A stretch of 10,807 bases of DNA, taken from NCBI GenBank assembly GCA_027083995.1, contig JALWME010000216.1, positions 1 through 10,807 on the forward strand. The letters are read 5' to 3'. This DNA comes from Sulfurovum sp. Its GTDB lineage: Bacteria; Campylobacterota; Campylobacteria; Campylobacterales; Sulfurovaceae. A program made the translations under genes and the position numbers. Below are positions 1-5,739 of this stretch, piece after piece (positions within the stretch are counted from its first letter, which is position 1; the number at the start of each line of letters is the position of its first letter). Below the pieces are notes generated by a model. That model was not told where the DNA came from and made no database searches. It was given only the letters and a program-made list of their open reading frames with translations.

Positions 1-963
1 CAAGAAACAGTCCAAAAAGCACATAATGAATATAATGCACTCGAAGAGAGGATGAATGATGCAATCAGTCATTTAAATAAGGTACAAGAAAAAGAACTGC
101 ATACCTATAAAAATAATATAGAGTCACTTGAGCAATCATTGATACAAAAAGATGAGGAGATAGTAGCATTAAATCACTCTTATGAAGCATCCAAAAATGC
201 ACTAAATGAAGCAGAAAATATACGTGTAAAAAAAGATGAGTCTTTTAAGAAGTCGCAACAAGAGTATGATGAAGTACTGCAAACATATAGAGATGATATG
301 AAGGATCTAGAAGAGACCATACACAGAAAAGAAGAAGAGTTTGCTACTTTACAAAAGGCACATGAAAAATATACCGAAGAGACTCAGAAGCGTTTGACAT
401 TAATCGAAGATGAGCTTAAAAGAAAAGATGAAGATATCAGAGAAATGCAAAAAGAGAAGATTTCTTTTGAGAGGCAAATGGAAGAAAAAGATAAAAATAT
501 CATTCAAGTACAAAGTAGTTACGAAAAATATAAACAAGAGAGTATGGAAGCAAAAGCTTTTTTAGAAAAAGATTTACGTACAAAACAGGAACATATCACT
601 TTACTGGAAGAAGCAAAAGCATTAGAAAAAGAAGAAGCGATAAAAAATGTAGCCTCACTTGCACAAAGTCTAAAGAGTAAAGAGAAGACAATTTTTAAAT
701 TGAAACTGGCACAAGATGAAACTTTACAAAAAATGATGGATACCACACAGGTTTTGGAGAAAAAATTGAAAACCAAAGAAGAGAAGATATTGGCGGCAAA
801 AACACCTCATGAAATTTTGCATTTATCATCTACAGATACTGTGATGAAACTCATAAATGAAGGGGAGAGTAGAGAGAGTATCTCTAAACAACTAGGTATC
901 CCTCTAAACAAAATAGAACTTATTGTAAAGTTTGATAAAATTAAAAAACGTGAAGGTAAATAG
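1..963 (+). CDS. Long coiled-coil protein, 3' part only (5' end outside window)
   Basis: The frame is open from the first base, so the ATG at 52 is probably internal and the gene starts upstream. The visible 320 residues are almost entirely heptad-rich, charged coiled coil. About seven degenerate copies of an LExxLxxKxExI unit are visible (for example LEQSLIQKDEEI, LEETIHRKEEEF, IEDELKRKDEDI, LEKDLRTKQEHI, LEKKLKTKEEKI). A short globular tail follows, roughly the last 40 residues, with the core GESRESISKQLGIPLNKIEL, which reads like a helix-turn-helix-sized helical domain. The same tail ends the next gene, one base downstream, so the two are tandem paralogues and probably co-transcribed. The downstream paralogue has an N-terminal membrane anchor, so this one may too, but that part is not visible. 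No function is recognised; a structural or scaffold role is only a guess. Confidence 0.85.
   Translation, partial: QETVQKAHNEYNALEERMNDAISHLNKVQEKELHTYKNNIESLEQSLIQKDEEIVALNHSYEASKNALNEAENIRVKKDESFKKSQQEYDEVLQTYRDDMKDLEETIHRKEEEFATLQKAHEKYTEETQKRLTLIEDELKRKDEDIREMQKEKISFERQMEEKDKNIIQVQSSYEKYKQESMEAKAFLEKDLRTKQEHITLLEEAKALEKEEAIKNVASLAQSLKSKEKTIFKLKLAQDETLQKMMDTTQVLEKKLKTKEEKILAAKTPHEILHLSSTDTVMKLINEGESRESISKQLGIPLNKIELIVKFDKIKKREGK
862..948 (+). repeat. Duplicated C-terminal domain, copy 1 (copy 2 at 1184-1270)
   Basis: Bases 862-948 and 1184-1270 encode nearly the same 29 residues. From GAGAGTAGAGAGAGTATCTC through the codons for KQLGIPLNKIELI the DNA differs only at a few third positions (TCT/TCC, ATT/ATC). 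Much of the rest of the two genes has diverged. The nucleotide-level similarity suggests recent duplication or gene conversion of this domain. Confidence 0.8.
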
Positions 964-964
964 A

Positions 965-1282
965 ATGGAGATAATAATATTTGGGTTATTTTTTTTAGTA
1001 CTGGTTGCACTAATGATTGTATATATGAATAATAAAAAACTTCAAAAAAAGATTCTAGTACTAGAAGAGGTACTTTCAGTAAAAGATGCAACAATCTCTA
1101 ATTTGCAGACCTCACGGGTAGCGGTAAAAGATGTGATAGAAAACTTATCGTCACATGAAGATGTTATGCGACTTATAGATGCAGGAGAGAGTAGAGAGAG
1201 TATCTCCAAACAACTAGGTATCCCTCTAAACAAAATAGAACTTATCATTAAGTTTGACAAGATTAAAAAAGATGCTTCATAG
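965..1282 (+). CDS. Small membrane-anchored paralogue with the same C-terminal domain
   Basis: A 105-residue protein. The ATG at 965 is chosen because it lies one base after the upstream stop and has a GAAGG Shine-Dalgarno at 952-956, inside the end of the upstream gene. An earlier TTG in the same frame (932) would bury the start in that gene. Residues 2-19 are one hydrophobic transmembrane helix (EIIIFGLFFLVLVALMIVY), residues about 22-45 a short coiled coil with one LEEVLSVKDATI unit, and residues about 68-105 the C-terminal domain shared with the previous gene. It is therefore a minimal version of that protein: anchor, one coil unit, tail. It is expected in the inner membrane with the tail in the cytoplasm. 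No named family is recognised with certainty. Confidence 0.85.
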   Translation: MEIIIFGLFFLVLVALMIVYMNNKKLQKKILVLEEVLSVKDATISNLQTSRVAVKDVIENLSSHEDVMRLIDAGESRESISKQLGIPLNKIELIIKFDKIKKDAS

Positions 1283-1303
1283 TAGCTTGTCTAAAGTTTG
1301 TTT

Positions 1304-1312
1304 TGTTATAAT
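1304..1312 (+). promoter_or_regulatory. Predicted extended -10 promoter for tRNA-Arg
   Basis: TGT-TATAAT (TGn plus a perfect -10 at 1307-1312) lies in a T-rich tract after the upstream stop. No good -35 is seen, which is normal for Campylobacterota sigma-70 promoters. The predicted start near 1319 gives a tRNA leader of about 55 bases with a small hairpin, TACCC-TTG-GGGTA (1327-1339). Confidence 0.55.
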
Positions 1313-1373
1313 TTGCCCGCAGGAAATACCCTTGGGGTACAACCTCTAAATATCGCTACAACATGTTACATAT

Positions 1374-1450
1374 GCACTCATAGCTCAGCTGGATAGAGCA
1401 TCGGTTTGCGGTACCGAAGGTCTCAGGTTCGAATCCTGATGGGTGTACCA
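1374..1450 (+). tRNA. tRNA-Arg, anticodon GCG
   Basis: A complete 77-base cloverleaf with encoded CCA. The acceptor stem is GCACTCA with TGGGTGT (including a terminal G:U pair and a U:G pair), discriminator A1447 and CCA 1448-1450. The D arm is GCTC-AGCTGGATA-GAGC, the anticodon stem TCGGT/ACCGA with loop TTGCGGT, and the T arm TCAGG-TTCGAAT-CCTGA. T33 places the anticodon at GCG, reading CGC (and CGU by wobble). Shifting the loop by one to give an Ala anticodon breaks the stem. Bacteria usually read these codons with an A34 (inosine) tRNA, so the G34 is worth noting. The 3' end is followed by apparent integrase debris, so it may once have been an attachment site. Confidence 0.93.
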
Positions 1451-1501
1451 CGTTATAGGGCTTTAAGCCAATTTGTCAGTAAAAAGCTTTAAATTCCTAC
1501 T

Positions 1502-1615
1502 CTATTTCTTAAATTTCACCCTTAATATATTAGCATAGTTTTTTACAATCATTTGCGTTGTAGTATCTCTTGCCATACTGTGCAATCTGCATAATACTTA
1601 AATCAGACTTAATAA
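1502..1615 (-). pseudogene. Possible decayed tyrosine-integrase C-terminal remnant
   Basis: Read on the minus strand toward the tRNA, one frame gives SDLSIMQIAQ and the adjacent frame continues as MARDTTTQMIVKNYANIL and a few more residues to a stop at 1504-1502. Joined by a single-base frameshift near 1574, this resembles the end of phage-type tyrosine recombinases: a box I-x-x-x-(L/M)-(G/A)-(H/R), a TTQM motif, then the catalytic-type Tyr in NYANIL. An in-frame TAG lies only seven codons upstream of the fragment, and nothing further upstream is recognisable, so the gene is dead. Position just behind a tRNA 3' end is where such integrases normally sit. The resemblance comes from memory of the family, not from a search; it could be chance. 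Confidence 0.4.
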
Positions 1616-1717
1616 AAAACTACTCATTTTTGATGGGGGTACCCATTGGGATGGTGGGATAGGACATTTTGTTAAAATGTTTTAAAGTGACAAACCCAGC
1701 CCTAACACGATTTATAT

Positions 1718-1723
1718 TATAAT
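1718..1723 (+). promoter_or_regulatory. Predicted -10 box upstream of the acidic protein gene
   Basis: A perfect TATAAT in an AT-rich context, 35 bases before the ATG at 1759. A TGGAG Shine-Dalgarno lies at 1747-1751. No convincing -35 is seen. The predicted start near 1730 would give a leader of about 29 bases for the 1759-3236 pair of genes. Confidence 0.45.
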
Positions 1724-1758
1724 CATATCAATAACATCTACATCAATGGAGTCAATCA

Positions 1759-2607
1759 ATGCATATTTTACTTATAAATAACAATCCTGTAGTTTCACGA
1801 CTATTGAAGCTTTGCACACGAGATGGGGATATGGTACTTGAAGAGGTTGAAGGTGTGGAGAAGATGCAACAAGACAGATATGATGTGGTATTTATTGATG
1901 AAGGCTCTTATATTGGGGATGTGCTGAATCTCTCAGAGTTGATAGATGTTAGTACCAAGGTACTTTTATCAAATGCAGATGTGGAGATAAATGATTTTGA
2001 TATGACAGTAAAAAAACCTTTTTTGCCTTCTCAAATCATAGAAATTTTAGAACAGGCAAAGCAGAGTAAAGAAGTGGCGGAAGAGACGACAGAATTTCCT
2101 TTGAATGAAGATAAACTAGAGACAAAAGAAATGCAGACCAAAGAAGATATATCTTCCCAAGAGGTACTTGATGGTAATGAAATAGAAAAGATAAAAGCAC
2201 TTTTGGAGATGGATGATGAGGAAGTGCCTGAAGATGACTTGAGCCAGGTAGGATATGAAGCACGCAAGATAGAGCTTATTAAAGAGCAACTTATTGCTGA
2301 AGGGCTTGAAATTGTAGGAGAAGAAGAGATTGTAGAAGAGCTAAGTAGTAAAAGTGAAGATGCTACTATTGTGACGGTTTTTTCTAATGAAGAAGAGGAT
2401 GAAGCAGGTAAAAAAAGTAAAAAGAAATCTAGTAAAAAGAGAAAGAAACAAAAAAAGAAAAAAGACTCAGTATTTACCCAAGAGGATTTAGAACAGATTG
2501 AAGATGCAGTACAAATAGCCATAGCAACCTTAAAACGGAAGCAGATGAAAAAACTATTAAAAGGCAAAGAGATAGCAGTAACAATAAAATTAGAAGGTAA
2601 TGACTAG
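1759..2607 (+). CDS. Acidic protein with degenerate response-regulator receiver domain and Lys-rich segment
   Basis: A 282-residue protein in three parts. Residues 1-99 read like a CheY-type receiver fold: MHILLINNNPVV aligns with the usual LLVDDNP strand, D47 in VVFIDE sits where the phospho-acceptor Asp lies, S71 replaces the conserved Thr/Ser, and K85-K86-P87-F88 matches the KPF motif. The acidic metal-binding pair is replaced by Asn7/Asn8, so classical phosphorylation is doubtful. Residues about 100-216 are very acidic (Glu/Asp-rich), residues 217-236 are almost all Lys/Arg/Ser, and residues 240-282 form a helical, basic tail. Its stop overlaps the gmk start by one base (TAGTG), so the two are translationally coupled. 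From memory, H. pylori carries a poly-E-rich protein (HP0322) in the same place beside gmk; this is likely the counterpart. Function unknown. Confidence 0.88.
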   Translation: MHILLINNNPVVSRLLKLCTRDGDMVLEEVEGVEKMQQDRYDVVFIDEGSYIGDVLNLSELIDVSTKVLLSNADVEINDFDMTVKKPFLPSQIIEILEQAKQSKEVAEETTEFPLNEDKLETKEMQTKEDISSQEVLDGNEIEKIKALLEMDDEEVPEDDLSQVGYEARKIELIKEQLIAEGLEIVGEEEIVEELSSKSEDATIVTVFSNEEEDEAGKKSKKKSSKKRKKQKKKKDSVFTQEDLEQIEDAVQIAIATLKRKQMKKLLKGKEIAVTIKLEGND

Positions 2608-3236
2608 TGCAAGATATTACGAGTACAAAGGGTGCCATACTAGTACTTTCTGGTCCTAGCGGAGCAGGAAAAAGTACAATTATCAATGCTGCTGGAGGAA
2701 GGATAGGAGAGTATTATTTTTCTATCTCTACTACGACAAGACAACCAAGAACAGGGGAAGTAGATGGTGTGGATTACTTTTTTGTGAGTGAAGAAGCTTT
2801 TGAAGAAGATATTAAAGCAGGTAATTTTTTGGAGTATGCAAAGGTGCATGACAACTACTATGGAACTTCACTAAAGCCTGTATATGAAGCTCTCCAAACA
2901 GGAAAGTTGGTACTATTTGACATTGATGTACAAGGGCATAGGCTGGTACGTGCAAAAGTGGGTGATATCACTACATCAGTATTTATAACTCCACCGACAC
3001 TGAGAGCTTTAGAAGCCAGGCTTCGTGCAAGATGCACAGATGATGAGTCAGTCATTGCGGGACGTATAGAGAATGCAAGGCGTGAAATAGAAGCTGTGGG
3101 TGAATATGATTTTACGATTATCAATGATACAGTAGAGCAGGCAGTAGAAGCGTTTGTTATTGTTGCAAAAGCTGCCAGATTGAAACAAAGTAGTGCAGAT
3201 GAAGCAAAATTTATCACGAAGTGGTTAGGTAAATAG
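2607..3236 (+). CDS. gmk: Guanylate kinase
   Basis: Phosphorylates GMP (and dGMP) with ATP to give GDP in the cytoplasm, an essential step of guanine nucleotide synthesis. At 209 residues it has normal length. The Walker A loop GPSGAGKST is at residues 16-24. Further family signatures are STTTRQPRTGEVDGVDYFFV (GMP-binding region), FLEYAKVHDNYYGTS, FDIDVQGH (Walker B-like) and the Arg-rich lid segment RLRARCTDDES. The GTG at 2607 is chosen because AGAAGG lies 9 bases upstream (2592-2597) and it overlaps the preceding stop codon. It is probably expressed with the acidic protein gene. tatA follows after a 158-base gap containing a promoter-like sequence and a repeat element. Confidence 0.96.
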   Translation: MQDITSTKGAILVLSGPSGAGKSTIINAAGGRIGEYYFSISTTTRQPRTGEVDGVDYFFVSEEAFEEDIKAGNFLEYAKVHDNYYGTSLKPVYEALQTGKLVLFDIDVQGHRLVRAKVGDITTSVFITPPTLRALEARLRARCTDDESVIAGRIENARREIEAVGEYDFTIINDTVEQAVEAFVIVAKAARLKQSSADEAKFITKWLGK

Positions 3237-3256
3237 AAACATTAAACATTTTGCAG

Positions 3257-3262
3257 TATAAT
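3257..3262 (+). promoter_or_regulatory. Predicted -10 box for tatA
   Basis: A perfect TATAAT 20 bases after the gmk stop. Its -35 region is not consensus. The predicted start near 3269 would give tatA a leader of about 125 bases that contains the structured repeat at 3291-3342. A weaker TATAAA at 3371-3376 is too close to the Shine-Dalgarno to be preferred. Confidence 0.4.
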
Positions 3263-3290
3263 GATTGAAATTAATAAAAAATTTTTAGAG

Positions 3291-3342
3291 ATACGACCAG
3301 TTGTATGGGTCAACTGCTAACGTTGACTCAGTGACAGCGTAG
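3291..3342 (-). repeat. 52-base two-hairpin repeat element, copy 1 (reverse orientation)
   Basis: Read on the minus strand it starts with CTAC and aligns without gaps to the copies at 6732-6783 and 9060-9111 (35 of 52 identical to the latter by hand count). Hairpin 1 is an 8-pair stem, GGGTCAAC with GTTGACTC on the plus strand (3307-3314/3322-3329, one G:U). Hairpin 2 is ATACGA-CCAG-TTGTAT on the plus strand (3291-3306). It lies inside the presumed tatA leader. Both wobble pairs are stable only in the plus-strand RNA, which is the transcribed strand here. A T6 run follows at 3343-3348. Confidence 0.7.
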
Positions 3343-3394
3343 TTTTTTGGACTTTGTTTGAAAAACATTCTATAAAATAAAAAAAGGATAGATA

Positions 3395-3625
3395 ATGGGT
3401 ATGCCAAGTATGCCAGAACTATTGATTGTACTTGCAATCGTAGTCTTACTCTTCGGAGCAAAAAAGATTCCAGATCTTGCAAAAGGTATGGGTAAAGGTA
3501 TCAAAGACTTTAAAAAAGCAATCAAAGATGATGAAGAAGATGTGAAAGAAGTCGCTTCTAAAACAGCAGATGAAGTTGAAACAAAGATTGAAGAGAAAAC
3601 AACAGACACAAGCAAAAACGCTTAA
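3395..3625 (+). CDS. tatA: Twin-arginine translocase subunit TatA/E
   Basis: A pore-forming subunit of the Tat system that exports folded proteins across the inner membrane. At 76 residues it has typical length. The single transmembrane helix is about residues 6-22 ([15 protein letters not shown]), followed by the hinge and amphipathic-helix signature [20 protein letters not shown], then an acidic, Lys-rich disordered tail ([20 protein letters not shown]). ATG 3395 has AAGGA at 3384-3388. In sulfur-oxidising Campylobacterota the Tat route exports many periplasmic redox enzymes (family knowledge). The next gene is argS, 63 bases away across a hairpin. Confidence 0.95.
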   Translation: MGMPSMPELLIVLAIVVLLFGAKKIPDLAKGMGKGIKDFKKAIKDDEEDVKEVASKTADEVETKIEEKTTDTSKNA

Positions 3626-3640
3626 ATTCTCAAACCCCAT

Positions 3641-3661
3641 TTCCAAGTCTTGTGCTTGGAA
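3641..3661 (+). terminator. Hairpin between tatA and argS (terminator or leader structure)
   Basis: A perfect 7-base stem, TTCCAAG-TCTTGTG-CTTGGAA, extendable outward by a T:G and an A:T pair. No T-run follows, so factor-independent termination is uncertain. It ends 27 bases before the argS ATG and could instead be an RNA-stability or leader structure. Confidence 0.35.
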
Positions 3662-3688
3662 GTCACTACATATCCGCACGGAATACCT

Positions 3689-5386
3689 ATGAAATTAAAA
3701 TCACAAATCAATGACGTTATAAAAAAAGCTTTTTTAAAAGCAGGTATTGCAGATAAACCCATGTCTGTTTCAGAAGCTACAAAACCAGAGTTTGGAGACT
3801 ATCAGTTTAATGGTGCTATGGCTCTGTCTAAAAAATTAGGTGCTAATCCTAGAGAGATTGCAGCTCAAATTATAGAAAACATGGATCTCTCAGGCATACT
3901 TGTAAAAGCTGAGATTGCAGGACCGGGGTTCATCAACCTATGGCTTAACCCACTTTGGCTCTCTGTACAATGCAAAGAGGCATTAAAGGGAGATAGGCTA
4001 GGTGTATCACTACGTACATCTCCTGTGAAGGTAGTGGTCGATTACTCTGGACCAAACATGGCAAAACAGATGCATGTTGGGCATTTACGCTCAACTATTA
4101 TAGGTGATACGCTGGCAAATTTATTGACATTTTTAGGTGATGAGGTGATACGTCAAAATCACATTGGTGACTGGGGTACACAGTTTGGTATGCTTATTGC
4201 TTATCTTGAGATGAAAGATGAAGATAGCTCTGTCTCTTTGAAAGATTTGGAACAGTTTTATAAAGATGCAAAAGCTGCATTTGACAGAGATGATACTTTT
4301 GCACAAAAGGCTAGAGAGTATGTAGTCAAAATCCAATCAGGAGACAAACACTGTTTGGCATTATGGCAAAAGTTTATTGATATCTCTTTGGGGCATTGTG
4401 AAGAGGTGTATGAAAAGTTAGATGTTAAGCTCACACGTGATGATGTCCGAGCTGAGAGTTTTTATAATGATGCACTTCCTGAAGTAATCGGTGGTCTAAA
4501 AAAGGCGAACATGCTCCAAGAGAGCAACAAGGCACTTTGTGTATTTTTAGAAGGTGATGAAGTACCTGTCATTGTCCAAAAGCAAGACGGTGGATACCTC
4601 TATGCAACGACTGATCTTGCAGCATTACGTTACCGAGCCAATGATTTGGGTGCACAGCGTATATCATATGTAGTAGATGCGAGACAAAGTGGACACTTCA
4701 AACAGGTCTTTAAGGTAGCAAAAGATGCAGGATTTGTAGGTGAGGATGTAAGGCTGGAGCATATTGCTTTTGGCACGATGATGGATAAAGGCGGTAAACC
4801 GTTTAAAACACGTGATGGTGGTACTGTCAAGCTTATAGATTTGCTTGATGAAGCAGTAGTCAAAGCAAAAGATGCAGTCAAAAATAAAGAAGAGTATACG
4901 CAAACCGAACTAAACACTTTGGGCAAAATTATTGGTATAGGGGCAGTCAAGTATGCAGATCTTTCTATAAATAGAGAGTCTAACTATATATTTAACTGGG
5001 ATAAGATGCTCTCTTTTGAAGGTAATACCTCGTTATATATGCAATATGCTTATGCCAGAATACAAAGTATCTTTAGAAAACATGGTGCAGCAGTAGATGG
5101 TGATATCATTATAGGTGATGATTTGGAACATAGATTGGCCACAATGTTATTGCGTTTTGAAGATGTACTTCATCGTGCAGCTGAAGATGCAAGTCCAAAT
5201 CAAATAACTACCTATTTGTATGAGTTGGTGACACTCTTTATGCGTTTTTATGAACAAAACCCTATCTTAAAAGGCGGTATAGAGGAAGAGCTAAAGATAA
5301 GTAGACTGCACTTAGCTAACCTTACGGCTAAAACTATAAAGCAAGGCCTAGATATACTGGGCATTAAGGTTGTCGATAAGCTGTGA
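3689..5386 (+). CDS. argS: Arginyl-tRNA synthetase
   Basis: Charges tRNA-Arg with arginine using ATP (class I synthetase, cytoplasm). It has 565 residues from ATG 3689. This start is preferred over an in-frame TTG at 3650 because it gives the normal ArgS N-terminus (MKLKSQINDVIKKAF) and has a weak GGA Shine-Dalgarno 7 bases upstream; the TTG lies inside the hairpin. The N-terminal Add-1 domain covers residues 1-90 (FGDYQFNGAMALSKKL). The HIGH motif appears as HVGH at 129-132 within DYSGPNMAKQMHVGHLRST, followed by NHIGDWGTQFGML. The region that replaces KMSK in this family is near residue 370 (KPFKTRDGGTVKL). The C-terminal anticodon-binding domain contains SLYMQYAYARIQSIFRK and LFMRFYEQNPIL. 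A tRNA-Arg gene lies 2 kb upstream. Confidence 0.97.
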   Translation: MKLKSQINDVIKKAFLKAGIADKPMSVSEATKPEFGDYQFNGAMALSKKLGANPREIAAQIIENMDLSGILVKAEIAGPGFINLWLNPLWLSVQCKEALKGDRLGVSLRTSPVKVVVDYSGPNMAKQMHVGHLRSTIIGDTLANLLTFLGDEVIRQNHIGDWGTQFGMLIAYLEMKDEDSSVSLKDLEQFYKDAKAAFDRDDTFAQKAREYVVKIQSGDKHCLALWQKFIDISLGHCEEVYEKLDVKLTRDDVRAESFYNDALPEVIGGLKKANMLQESNKALCVFLEGDEVPVIVQKQDGGYLYATTDLAALRYRANDLGAQRISYVVDARQSGHFKQVFKVAKDAGFVGEDVRLEHIAFGTMMDKGGKPFKTRDGGTVKLIDLLDEAVVKAKDAVKNKEEYTQTELNTLGKIIGIGAVKYADLSINRESNYIFNWDKMLSFEGNTSLYMQYAYARIQSIFRKHGAAVDGDIIIGDDLEHRLATMLLRFEDVLHRAAEDASPNQITTYLYELVTLFMRFYEQNPILKGGIEEELKISRLHLANLTAKTIKQGLDILGIKVVDKL

Positions 5387-5392
5387 TATAAT
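5384..5392 (+). promoter_or_regulatory. Extended -10 promoter overlapping the argS stop codon
   Basis: TGA-TATAAT: the TG of the argS TGA stop supplies the TGn of an extended -10 box, and TATAAT occupies 5387-5392. The predicted start near 5399 would produce a very short leader beginning at the AAGGAG of the next gene. Confidence 0.4.
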
Positions 5393-5412
5393 TAGAAATT
5401 AAGGAGTCTGTT

Positions 5413-5739
5413 GTGAAAGCTTTAATCATATTGTCCATCTTGGCAACACTAGGAGTCATAGCCTACAAATTTAACAAGGACAAAAACCTCAAAAAACTCC
5501 TTATCACCTTGGTAACATTTGCCGCTATTATATCTTTGGCTATAGTGGGAAATCTTACAAGACCTGTCATGCCTCTGTTTATCGCACATGAAATACTTAT
5601 CATCATCTCTTGGGGTGCATTGTTTGTTTATATGTTTAAGCAAAAGTATTGTTGGTGGTGGTTTGCTGCACCGCTGTTAACAATAGGATTGTTTCTGTTG
5701 TTGGAATTTTTAGGAGGTTCTGCCCACGAATTAGCGTAG
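5413..5739 (+). CDS. Small four-helix inner-membrane protein, unknown function
   Basis: 108 residues starting at GTG 5413, supported by AAGGAG at 5401-5406 (6 bases spacing). Four hydrophobic segments are visible: about 2-18, 28-45, 53-75 and 79-99, the last preceded by a Trp run (CWWWF). Short basic linkers such as KFNKDKNLKK and FKQKY suggest the first linker is cytoplasmic. No catalytic motif or named family is recognised. It follows argS by 26 bases but probably has its own promoter. Its last 9 bases overlap, convergently, the end of the nadD-rsfS gene on the other strand, so no terminator fits between the two genes. Confidence 0.8.
   Translation: MKALIILSILATLGVIAYKFNKDKNLKKLLITLVTFAAIISLAIVGNLTRPVMPLFIAHEILIIISWGALFVYMFKQKYCWWWFAAPLLTIGLFLLLEFLGGSAHELA

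Larger units (their letters stand above)
1451..1758. other. 308-base gene-free stretch between tRNA-Arg and the acidic protein gene
   Basis: No intact coding region is seen on either strand. It holds the possible integrase remnant (1502-1615), a G-rich patch with GGGTACCC around 1636-1643, a perfect 7-base inverted repeat ACATTTT-GTT-AAAATGT (1664-1680), and a promoter before the gene at 1759. The content is compatible with an old integration scar. Confidence 0.6.

Noticed and set aside
52..800. CRISPR-like or simple tandem DNA repeats in the coiled-coil gene
   Set aside because: The periodicity is at the protein (heptad/LExxLxxK) level only; DNA units are not identical and there are no spacers.
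932..964. Earlier TTG start for the small membrane protein
   Set aside because: It would place 11 charged residues ahead of the membrane helix and lies inside the upstream gene; ATG 965 has a good Shine-Dalgarno.
2031..2567. 178-residue Ser/Phe-rich frame on the minus strand
   Set aside because: It is the antisense shadow of the Glu/Lys-rich segment of the acidic protein, with no Shine-Dalgarno or recognisable motif.
3291..3342. Integron attC-like site in the first repeat copy
   Set aside because: The GTTAGCA stretch does not match the GTTRRRY core, and there is no integrase or cassette array nearby.
3650..3688. Earlier TTG start for argS
   Set aside because: The codon lies in the loop of the 3641-3661 hairpin, and the extra 13 residues do not resemble ArgS N-termini.
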